From Bacteroidales bacterium (GTDB taxonomy: Bacteria > Bacteroidota > Bacteroidia > Bacteroidales > UBA932), in the NCBI GenBank assembly GCA_016285215.1, contig JAEEQI010000067.1:1-12142 (forward strand): a stretch of 12,142 nucleotides of DNA, given 5' to 3'. Made by a program: the position numbers and the translations under genes. The notes under the pieces are model-generated. The model saw only the letters and a program-made list of their open reading frames with translations, did no database searches and had not been told where the DNA came from. This document shows, piece after piece, positions 1 to 6,077 of this stretch. How positions within the stretch are numbered: position 1 is the first letter of the stretch; every line of letters starts with the position of its first letter.

Positions 1-1929
1 AGGAGTAATCTGCAGGGAGGCAGAGAACTCGGAACCGGTACGGGGGTAAATCTGCTGGTCGGAGGAGTTACGGGACAGGTTGATGGTATAGCTCAGGTTG
101 TGGGATATACCGTCGTTGAAGGCGAAGTAGCTGTTGGTCCAGTTGGTGAGCTTGTAAGTTTGCCAGCTAAGACCGTTGTAAAGGACAAAGTAGTTATCGG
201 GCCACTTGAGGCGGGTACCCAGACCGGCATTGAAACCGAACACCTCAAACATCTTGTCGGTGGACAGGATACCAATGGCCAGGTAGGAGTCCGTCATTCT
301 GGAATAATACGTGGAGATGCTCAGGGAAGTAGGTTTCTTGCCAAAGAGCCAGGGCTCGGAGAAGCTGGCGCTGAGGGAAGTGTAGTACTTACCGTTGGTC
401 TGGAAGCGGAACGAGAGGTTCTGGGCGTCTCCAAGCGGAACCGGACGCCAGGCGCCCTTCTCCAGCATACGGCGGGTAGAGAAGTTGTTGAAGCTTACAC
501 CGGCCGTGAGCACGAAGGTGTTACCGCCCCAACCGCCGGAGAGTTCCAGCTGGGAGGAGGGTTTCTCCGTTACATTATAAATAACGTCTACCGTGTTGCT
601 GATCTGGTTGGGCAGGATGGAGTAACCTTCTCCCTGCTTCATAATGGCTTCCGGGTCAAACTGGCCCATAGAGGCAATTTCACGGATGGAACGTTCAAAG
701 TCGGACTGGCTGAACAGGTAACCGGGGCGCGTCATCACCTGACGGCGGACCACACGCTCGTTGGTTAAGTCGTTACCGTTGATGATAACGTCGTTGATGG
801 TGGCCGGCTTACCCTCGGAAATACGGATCTCGAGGTCAACGGAATCGTTCTGGATGTTTACCTCCACCGGCGTGAGCTGGAGGAAGAGGTAACCGTTGTC
901 TCGGTACAGTTTGGATACGTCGTACTCGTTTTCCTTACCACCGCCCAGGAGGCGCTTGTTAAGGGTAACCATATCGTAGATATCTCCCTTCTTGACCTGG
1001 AGAATCTCGTTGAGAACGTCTGTGGAATAAACGGAGTTACCCGTCCAGGTAATGTTGCGGAAGTAATACTGCGGACCTTCGTCAAACTGCATATCAATGG
1101 CAAGGTGCTTGCCGTCGGGCAGGTAATAGATGGAGTCCTTGACCAGGCGGGCGTCACGGTAACCGGCCTCATTGAAGGCGTCCAGGACGGTCTTGCGGTC
1201 ATTTTCGTATTCCTTTTCCTTGAATTTCTTGCTCTTGAAGAAGTTGTACCACTTGTTGGAGTGGGTCTCGCGCATATTCTTGGCCAGCTTGTACTCCTTC
1301 ACGTGCTCGTTACCGGAAAAGTTGATGTTTTTGATACGGACCTTAGGGCCGCGGTTCACGTCAAAATTGACGCGGATGGCGCTGCGGATCATACTGTCCT
1401 TGACCACCTGGGCATCCACATCCACCTTAAGGTAACCTTTCTCCTTATAATAACGCTTGATAATATCGATGGAGGTATTCTTTACATAGTCCGAATATTC
1501 ACGGCCGGGACGGAGGTTCAAACGCTCCTGGAGGTCTTTCTTCTCTCCTGACTTGACGCCGCTGTAGGTCCAGCGGGAAACACGCGGGCGCTCCCTGATG
1601 CACACCTTGAACCAAGCTGTATCAGCCGATGCGCTGAGGGAGTCAATGACCACGGCCACGTCTTCAAAATAACGCTGGGCCACCAGACGCTTGACAATGC
1701 CGGTTACATCGTCACCGGGGACGGTGATTTCCTGACCGGCCTGCATACCTGTGAGCTGAAGAATCTGATGCTCGTTGAAATACTGGTTTCCTTCTACGCC
1801 AACACCGCCCACTACATATTTCTTGGGACGGTTATAGTCTACTTCTATGCCGCTTTTCCCGCTCTGGGCCTTAAGGGAGACGGCCGCAAGCAGCAGGGCA
1901 GCGATGCAGAGTATCTTTTTTCCTGTCAT
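1..1929 (-). CDS. bamA: Outer-membrane protein assembly factor BamA (C-terminus cut by window edge)
   Basis: This is the Omp85-family insertase that folds beta-barrel proteins into the outer membrane. The visible 643 residues start with a signal peptide (hydrophobic stretch about 6-19, likely cleaved after KAQ at 20-22). Five POTRA domains follow, at roughly 38-115, 116-195, 196-286, 287-373 and 374-457; several open with the typical 'I..I...GN' strand (for example INFSGN in the third, ITWTGN in the fourth, VIINGN in the fifth). The barrel begins near 458 (LELSGGWGG) and is still running at the edge, where the family motif PRTG is seen at 629-632. Bacteroidota BamA proteins are usually well over 800 residues, so roughly the last quarter lies outside. 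The ATG at 1929 is chosen because it gives a clean signal peptide; no Shine-Dalgarno is present. The gene lies 35 bases behind uppS. BamD, its lipoprotein partner, is encoded at 8700-9530. Confidence 0.95.
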   Translation of the reverse strand, partial: MTGKKILCIAALLLAAVSLKAQSGKSGIEVDYNRPKKYVVGGVGVEGNQYFNEHQILQLTGMQAGQEITVPGDDVTGIVKRLVAQRYFEDVAVVIDSLSASADTAWFKVCIRERPRVSRWTYSGVKSGEKKDLQERLNLRPGREYSDYVKNTSIDIIKRYYKEKGYLKVDVDAQVVKDSMIRSAIRVNFDVNRGPKVRIKNINFSGNEHVKEYKLAKNMRETHSNKWYNFFKSKKFKEKEYENDRKTVLDAFNEAGYRDARLVKDSIYYLPDGKHLAIDMQFDEGPQYYFRNITWTGNSVYSTDVLNEILQVKKGDIYDMVTLNKRLLGGGKENEYDVSKLYRDNGYLFLQLTPVEVNIQNDSVDLEIRISEGKPATINDVIINGNDLTNERVVRRQVMTRPGYLFSQSDFERSIREIASMGQFDPEAIMKQGEGYSILPNQISNTVDVIYNVTEKPSSQLELSGGWGGNTFVLTAGVSFNNFSTRRMLEKGAWRPVPLGDAQNLSFRFQTNGKYYTSLSASFSEPWLFGKKPTSLSISTYYSRMTDSYLAIGILSTDKMFEVFGFNAGLGTRLKWPDNYFVLYNGLSWQTYKLTNWTNSYFAFNDGISHNLSYTINLSRNSSDQQIYPRTGSEFSASLQITP

Positions 1930-1950
1930 TCCAGCTAAATTGTTATCTTG

Positions 1951-1958
1951 CAAAGGTA
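1951..1958 (-). promoter_or_regulatory. Putative bamA promoter -7 box (TACCTTTG)
   Basis: On the minus strand the 35-base gap between uppS and bamA contains TACCTTTG, a full match to the Bacteroidota -7 consensus TAnnTTTG. It would start transcription about 15 bases before the bamA ATG. The -33 region falls in the end of uppS and has no good TTTG, so the promoter is supported by the -7 box only. It would let bamA be expressed apart from nadK-uppS. The same 11 bases (TTACCTTTGCA) occur before the Skp-like gene. Confidence 0.5.
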
Positions 1959-1964
1959 AGCATT

Positions 1965-2669
1965 TTATTTCACTTTTCCATAACGGCGGTCGCGGGCGGC
2001 ATAGGCTTCCAGGGCCTCCATAAACTGCGCCTCGCGGAATTCCGGCCAGAGGACATCCGTGAAATAGAACTCAGAATAAGCGGTTTGCCACAGCAGGTAA
2101 TTGGAGATGCGGAGTTCTCCGGAGGTGCGGATGACCAGATCCGGATCCGGGATGCCGGCGGTAACCAGGTAGGAATCCAAATCCTTGATTTCCATCTGCT
2201 GGAACTGCTCCGGAGTAAGGGTGGCGGCGGCCTTCTTGGCGGCCTGCATAATGTCCCACTTTCCACTGTAGCTCAGGAACATAATGAAAGTGGTTCCGTT
2301 GCATTGGGACGTGGCGCCACAGATGCGGTCAATGGTCTGGTTGAGACTGTCTCCCAGGCGGGCACGGTTACCCAGCACCACGAACCGGATATTGTGTTCC
2401 ACAAAATTGGAAAGCTCGTGCTCCATAGCCTTCATAATGAGCTCCATAATGCCCAACACCTCTTCTACGGGACGGTTCCAGTTCTCTTCCGAGAAGGCGT
2501 AAACCGACAAGTACTCGAGGCCCAGCTTGGCAGCGGTTTCCAAACAGGCGCGAACGCTTTCTACTCCCTCCATATGGCCTTGGACCCGCTCCTTTCCCTG
2601 GAGCTTGGCCCAGCGGCCGTTACCGTCCATAATAATGGACACGTGCTTGGGTAATCTGTTTTTATCCAT
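1965..2669 (-). CDS. uppS: Isoprenyl transferase (undecaprenyl diphosphate synthase)
   Basis: This cis-prenyltransferase condenses isopentenyl diphosphate units onto farnesyl diphosphate to make undecaprenyl diphosphate, the lipid carrier for peptidoglycan and surface glycans. The 234 residues are full family length. The N-terminal signature MDGNGRWA is at 14-21, with the catalytic Asp at D15. The conserved H32 (GHMEG) and the YAFSEENWNRP block at 57-67 follow, with S60, N63 and R66 kept. The C-terminal block RTSGE..RISN is at 181-190, followed by LLWQ.AYSE. The residue after S60 is Glu, where Ser or Thr is more usual; this is not a catalytic position. The start codon lies inside the end of nadK (8-base overlap ATGGATAA), which suggests translational coupling. 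Position next to bamA is common in Bacteroidota. Confidence 0.97.
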   Translation of the reverse strand: MDKNRLPKHVSIIMDGNGRWAKLQGKERVQGHMEGVESVRACLETAAKLGLEYLSVYAFSEENWNRPVEEVLGIMELIMKAMEHELSNFVEHNIRFVVLGNRARLGDSLNQTIDRICGATSQCNGTTFIMFLSYSGKWDIMQAAKKAAATLTPEQFQQMEIKDLDSYLVTAGIPDPDLVIRTSGELRISNYLLWQTAYSEFYFTDVLWPEFREAQFMEALEAYAARDRRYGKVK

Positions 2670-3486
2670 TGTTTCTCATATCTTCTCCCCAGAAAAGCCG
2701 TGAAGTGAGAGCCTTCACGAAGCCCGACTGGGCAAGCCGGATTCGTTTAAGCGAAAATTGTGCCATCTCTACGTGGATGCTCCAATCGGGTTGGATTTCT
2801 ACCACGCGATTGTCCGTGGACATAGTGGCGCGGCCGTCACGGGACTCGAAGGAAATGTCCACTTTGGCGGTTTCCGGCAATACAATGGGCCGAACATTAA
2901 GGTTGTGCGGAGCAATAGGAGCCACTACCAGCACCTTGGTATCGGGCATACAGATGGGACCGCCTACGCTAAGGGAATAAGCGGTGGAGCCGGAGGAGGT
3001 GGCCACAATCAGGCCGTCGGCCCAATACGTGGGCAGGGGTTCTCCGTCTATGCTCACGTGGATGCCCAGTACGGCAGAGCCGCTGCGGTGAAGGGCTACT
3101 TCATTCACGGAATAAGGCAGCATGCCAATGGATTTGCGGGCATCGGGTCCCTTGAGGGTGGCGTTGAGCACCGTCCGGTACTCAATGCGGAAATCTCCCT
3201 CCAGAAGGGCTCTCTTTACATCTTCGGGCCGATTTTCGCACAGGAAACCAATGCGGCCGAAGTTAACGCCCAGGATGGGAAGGCCAATATCTGCCACCAC
3301 GTGGGCGGCCGAAAGGAAAGTACCGTCTCCACCCATGGAGAGGACGAGGTCCGTATTGGGCTGGACATCGTTTTTATTGCCAATCTCGTATACCTCAAAG
3401 GTGGCCTGCTCCAGGTCACGAAGGAGGGAGAGCATGCGAGGGTCGGACTTTAATTCTTCCCGAAGAATGAAATATCCTATTTTCAT
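2662..3486 (-). CDS. nadK: NAD kinase
   Basis: This cytoplasmic enzyme phosphorylates NAD to NADP with ATP. The 274 residues contain the diagnostic GGDGT at 52-56 (D54 is the catalytic Asp), NFGRIGFL at 75-82, the NE pair at 128-129 that contacts the adenosine moiety, and the glycine-rich block from DGLIVATSSGSTAYS at 157-171 to GGP at 175-177. The ATG at 3486 was chosen over an upstream in-frame TTG at 3504: it begins MKIGYF, the first beta strand of the family, and it fits the short leader expected from the -7 box at 3509-3516. The gene is first in the operon nadK-uppS-bamA and diverges from pdxJ. Confidence 0.96.
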   Translation of the reverse strand: MKIGYFILREELKSDPRMLSLLRDLEQATFEVYEIGNKNDVQPNTDLVLSMGGDGTFLSAAHVVADIGLPILGVNFGRIGFLCENRPEDVKRALLEGDFRIEYRTVLNATLKGPDARKSIGMLPYSVNEVALHRSGSAVLGIHVSIDGEPLPTYWADGLIVATSSGSTAYSLSVGGPICMPDTKVLVVAPIAPHNLNVRPIVLPETAKVDISFESRDGRATMSTDNRVVEIQPDWSIHVEMAQFSLKRIRLAQSGFVKALTSRLFWGEDMRNNG

Positions 3487-3508
3487 AGTAGTGTCTAAAA
3501 TCAAACGC

Positions 3509-3516
3509 CAAAATTA
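3509..3516 (-). promoter_or_regulatory. Putative nadK operon promoter -7 box (TAATTTTG)
   Basis: Read on the minus strand, TAATTTTG matches the Bacteroidota -7 consensus TAnnTTTG exactly and lies 22 bases before the nadK ATG. This leaves a leader of roughly 15 bases. No clear TTTG is seen 19-20 bases upstream. The place where the -33 box should be (about 3536-3540) coincides with the -7 box of the divergent pdxJ promoter. Confidence 0.5.
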
Positions 3517-3538
3517 ACACATTTCTTAGAATTTTCCT

Positions 3539-3546
3539 TATTTTTG
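3539..3546 (+). promoter_or_regulatory. Putative pdxJ promoter -7 box (TATTTTTG)
   Basis: TATTTTTG is an exact TAnnTTTG match, 24 bases before the pdxJ ATG. The -33 position (about 3514-3519) is AT-rich without a clear TTTG and overlaps the -7 box that serves nadK in the other direction. A weak purine run AAAGGA (3561-3566), only 4 bases from the ATG, may or may not help translation. Confidence 0.5.
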
Positions 3547-3570
3547 TGGCACATAAAAACAAAGGAAAAT

Positions 3571-4293
3571 ATGACCCGACTCAGTGTCAATATAAATAAG
3601 GTAGCAACCATCCGCAATTCTAGGGGCGGAAATATACCGGACGTAACCCGCGCAGCCCTCAATTGCGAGGCCTTCGGAGCAGAGGGAATCACCGTTCATC
3701 CCAGACCCGACGAGCGCCACATCCGCTACTCGGACGTAAGGGAAATCCGTCCCCTCCTCAAGACCGAATTCAATATTGAAGGCAACCCCACCGTTCCCAG
3801 CTTTGTGGACCTGGTGCTGGAAGTGGTGCCGGACCAGGTAACTATGGTTCCGGACAGCCACAGCGCCATCACCTCCAACGCCGGCTGGAACACCCTGGAG
3901 AACAAAGCCCTTCTCACGGACCTCTGCAACACTTTCAAAGCCAAGGGCATCCGTACCTCCATCTTCATTGACCCGGATCCCCGGATGGCAGAAGGCGCCG
4001 CCGCCTGCGGAGCAGACCGCGTGGAGCTGTACACGGCAGACTATGCCGCCCAGTTCCCCCAGAACCCGGAAAAGGCCATAGCCCGTTATCTGGAAACCGC
4101 CAAACAGGCCCGCGAATGCGGCCTGGGCCTCAACGCCGGACACGACCTCTCCCTGGAAAACCTGGCCTACTTTATCCAGACCATCCCCTGGACCGACGAA
4201 GTTTCCATAGGCCACGCGCTTATTTCCGATGCCTTGTATATGGGCCTGGAGAAAACTATTCAGGCTTATCTTTCGGAAATCCGCAAAAAATAG
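3571..4293 (+). CDS. pdxJ: Pyridoxine 5'-phosphate synthase
   Basis: PdxJ joins 1-deoxy-D-xylulose 5-phosphate and 3-amino-2-oxopropyl phosphate to form pyridoxine 5'-phosphate, the ring-closing step of the DXP-dependent vitamin B6 pathway. It is a cytoplasmic TIM barrel. The 240 residues match the usual length. The N-terminal strand LSVNIN is followed by the HPRPDERHIR block with H43, R45 and H50 (equivalent to the HLREDRRHI block of E. coli). The catalytic Glu is E70 in FNIEGNP, and the late catalytic His is H191 in NAGHDLS. The ATG at 3571 gives the conserved MTRLSVNINK start; an in-frame TTG at 3544 lies inside the promoter and is rejected. In Bacteroides pdxJ is also often found back to back with nadK, but followed by exbB/tolQ genes; here a Skp-like gene follows. 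Confidence 0.97.
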   Translation: MTRLSVNINKVATIRNSRGGNIPDVTRAALNCEAFGAEGITVHPRPDERHIRYSDVREIRPLLKTEFNIEGNPTVPSFVDLVLEVVPDQVTMVPDSHSAITSNAGWNTLENKALLTDLCNTFKAKGIRTSIFIDPDPRMAEGAAACGADRVELYTADYAAQFPQNPEKAIARYLETAKQARECGLGLNAGHDLSLENLAYFIQTIPWTDEVSIGHALISDALYMGLEKTIQAYLSEIRKK

Positions 4294-4302
4294 TTACCTT
4301 TG
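4271..4302 (+). promoter_or_regulatory. Putative promoter of the Skp-like gene and downstream run
   Basis: A -7 box TACCTTTG at 4295-4302 matches TAnnTTTG exactly. A one-mismatch -33 box (TTTC at 4271-4274) sits 20 bases upstream, which is the expected spacing. The -7 box begins one base after the pdxJ stop codon. Transcription would start near 4308, giving an AT-rich leader of about 37 bases before the ATG at 4345, with no Shine-Dalgarno. This is the best promoter candidate for the long plus-strand run of closely spaced genes that follows. Confidence 0.55.
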
Positions 4303-4313
4303 CACGTTTGCAA
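4300..4313. repeat. Short inverted repeat overlapping the -7 box
   Basis: TTGCA (4300-4304) and TGCAA (4309-4313) form 5-base arms around a 4-base spacer, overlapping the end of the -7 box and the expected transcription start. It could be an operator half-site pair or a weak hairpin at the 5' end of the transcript, but arms this short occur by chance. Confidence 0.2.
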
Positions 4314-4344
4314 CCACACACGATTAATTTTAAAAGTTATTATA

Positions 4345-4953
4345 ATGAAAAAGACTCTTCTCATTTTTGGCGTAGCCGCTGCCGTGGCCTTCGCCGCATC
4401 CTGCAACCAGAATAGTGGTAACGCCTCCCAGGCAGCTCCTGCCAAGGACAGCACCGCCGTTGCCGGCAGCATCGTTTTCTTCAATATGGACAAGGTGCTC
4501 GAGGGCTACGATATGGCCAACGACCTCAACTCCGTGTTCGAAACCAAGGCCAGCGGCATCCAGGCCGAAATTGACCGCCGCGGCAAGAAGCTCGAAAAAG
4601 ACGCCAGCGATTTCCAGAACAAGGTAGACAAAGGCCTCCTCACCACTTCCGTGGCCCAGGCCCAGTACCAGAAGCTTCAGCAGCAGCAGCAGGAGTACCA
4701 GGAGTACGCCGTTCGCAAGCAGCAGGAAATGCAGGAAGAACAGACTGTGATGATGAACCAGATTGCCAACGCAATTGCCGAGTTCGTAGAGGAATACAAT
4801 GTTGAGCACCAGTATGCTATGATCCTCTCCACCGCCGGTAACATCATCTCCACTCCCGTGGTCTGCGGAGACGCCCGCCTGGACATCACCGAAGACATCC
4901 TCGCCGGCCTCAACGCCGCTTACATCAAGACCAAGGAAACTACCAAGAAATAA
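4345..4953 (+). CDS. OmpH/Skp-family protein, predicted lipoprotein
   Basis: This 202-residue protein resembles Skp (OmpH), the periplasmic holdase that keeps unfolded outer-membrane proteins soluble for delivery to BamA. After the N-terminus there is the family's first strand (GSIVFFNMDKVLEGY, 41-55). A long charged and Gln-rich coiled coil follows, roughly 57-150, including a five-Gln run coded mostly by CAG near 4678-4692. A C-terminal return segment (YAMILSTAGNIISTP) is typical of the family. Unusually, the export signal ends in AASC with Cys20, a lipobox, so the mature protein should be lipid-anchored; classical Skp is soluble. The residues after Cys20 are NQNSG and are not acidic, so there is no obvious surface-export signal. 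The ATG at 4345 gives the signal peptide MKKTLL; an in-frame TTG at 4300 is inside the promoter. Confidence 0.88.
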   Translation: MKKTLLIFGVAAAVAFAASCNQNSGNASQAAPAKDSTAVAGSIVFFNMDKVLEGYDMANDLNSVFETKASGIQAEIDRRGKKLEKDASDFQNKVDKGLLTTSVAQAQYQKLQQQQQEYQEYAVRKQQEMQEEQTVMMNQIANAIAEFVEEYNVEHQYAMILSTAGNIISTPVVCGDARLDITEDILAGLNAAYIKTKETTKK

Positions 4954-4956
4954 TAA

Positions 4957-6072
4957 ATGAGGGTCGCCCTCTTATCCAGTTTCTATCCCCTTCGGGGAGG
5001 CATTTCCCAGTTCAACGCCAGCTTGCTGGAAGGACTGGGAAAATGTCATATAGTAAAGGCCTTCAGTTTCTCCCGCCAGTACCCGGACTTCCTGTTCCCG
5101 GGCAAGACACAGTACGTGACGCCGGAAGACGAAGCCACGCCCGTGGAAGCTGATGCCATCCTGGATACCATCAACCCCCTCACCTGGGTCAAAACGGCCC
5201 GCGCCATCCGGGACTGGAAGGCAGACCTTCTGGTTATGAAGTACTGGATGAGCTGGTTTGCCCCGTCGCTGGGCTACGTGGCCCGTCACTGCGGCTGCAA
5301 GAGCATCGTGGTGCTGGACAACGTAATTCCGCACGAACCTCACTGGTTTGACAAGCCCCTCACCCGCTATTTCCTTAACGGCTGCACCGGTTTCATCTCT
5401 ATGTCGGAAAGCGTGGAGAAAGACCTCCTGAGCCTGCGTCCGGATGCCCCCCACATCCTTCGGCCCCATCCCCTCTATACGCATTTTGGAGAGAAGTTGC
5501 CTCGTGAAGAGGCCATCCGTGCCCTGGGGCTGGAGCCTGCCCGCAAGACCCTTCTTTTCTTCGGTCTTATCCGGGAATACAAGGGACTGGATATTTTGCT
5601 GGAAGCTTTCCGCGACTTGCCGGAAGACTACCAGTTGGTCATTGCCGGAGAGCCTTACGGTTCTTTTGACAAGTATCAGCAGATCATTGATTCCCTGCCC
5701 GGGAAAGACCGCATCCGCGTGTTCCCGGACTATATCCGCGACTCCGAGGTCAAGCGCTATTTCAGCGCTGCAGACCTGGCCGTTCTCCCCTACCGCAGCG
5801 CCACCCAGAGCGGTATCAGTTCCATTGCCTGCCACTTCGACCTCCCTATGGCGGTCACCGATGTTGGCGGTCTTAAGGGCACCATAGGCGCCCGTGGCAC
5901 GGGAATTGTCGCTCCGGAAGCTTCGGCCCCCGCCATCCGCAAAGAGATTTTGCGCTATTTTGAAGACCCTTCCCTGCAGGAAAGCTGCCACGCGGCCATT
6001 TTGCAGGAAAAGAAACGGCTGGGCTGGGACGCCTTCTCAGAGGCTCTCTCAGACTTTGCCGCCACCCTATAA
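4957..6072 (+). CDS. GT4-type glycosyltransferase
   Basis: This is a 371-residue glycosyltransferase of the GT-B fold, likely family GT4, that probably transfers a sugar from a nucleotide-sugar donor to a surface-glycan or lipid acceptor at the cytoplasmic face. The N-terminal half starts with the typical strand and Gly-rich loop (LLSSFYPLRGGI, 5-16). The C-terminal donor-binding half begins near 198 with LLFFGLIREYKGLDILL (199-215), where R206 and K209 correspond to the usual phosphate-contacting residues. It goes on through VIAGEPYG to ADLAVLPYRSATQSG (272-286) and the VTDVGGLKG loop. The common E-x7-E motif is replaced by the Y-R-x-A-T-Q-S-G version seen in many GT4 members. Only 3 bases separate it from the Skp-like gene and 5 from the next gene, so it is co-transcribed. 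Acceptor and sugar are unknown. Confidence 0.88.
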   Translation: MRVALLSSFYPLRGGISQFNASLLEGLGKCHIVKAFSFSRQYPDFLFPGKTQYVTPEDEATPVEADAILDTINPLTWVKTARAIRDWKADLLVMKYWMSWFAPSLGYVARHCGCKSIVVLDNVIPHEPHWFDKPLTRYFLNGCTGFISMSESVEKDLLSLRPDAPHILRPHPLYTHFGEKLPREEAIRALGLEPARKTLLFFGLIREYKGLDILLEAFRDLPEDYQLVIAGEPYGSFDKYQQIIDSLPGKDRIRVFPDYIRDSEVKRYFSAADLAVLPYRSATQSGISSIACHFDLPMAVTDVGGLKGTIGARGTGIVAPEASAPAIRKEILRYFEDPSLQESCHAAILQEKKRLGWDAFSEALSDFAATL

Positions 6073-6077
6073 CTTGA

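Noticed and set aside
100..768. A 222-codon open frame on the plus strand at the left edge
   Set aside because: It is the codon-aligned antisense of bamA, whose POTRA and barrel motifs are unmistakable; the product resembles nothing.
2758..3453. A 231-codon plus-strand open frame opposite nadK, and a 189-codon one opposite uppS (2085-2654)
   Set aside because: Both are shadows of genes with complete catalytic motifs on the minus strand.
3538..4215. A 225-codon minus-strand frame opposite pdxJ
   Set aside because: It is the antisense shadow of pdxJ, which carries all three catalytic residues.
4678..4692. CAG repeat in the Skp-like gene as a possible phase-variable tract
   Set aside because: It is a short in-frame Gln run within a coiled coil; a change in triplet number would not shift the frame, and Gln-rich helices are normal in this family.
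4972..5991. A 339-codon open frame on the minus strand opposite the glycosyltransferase
   Set aside because: Same codon-aligned shadow effect; the plus strand carries conserved GT4 motifs.
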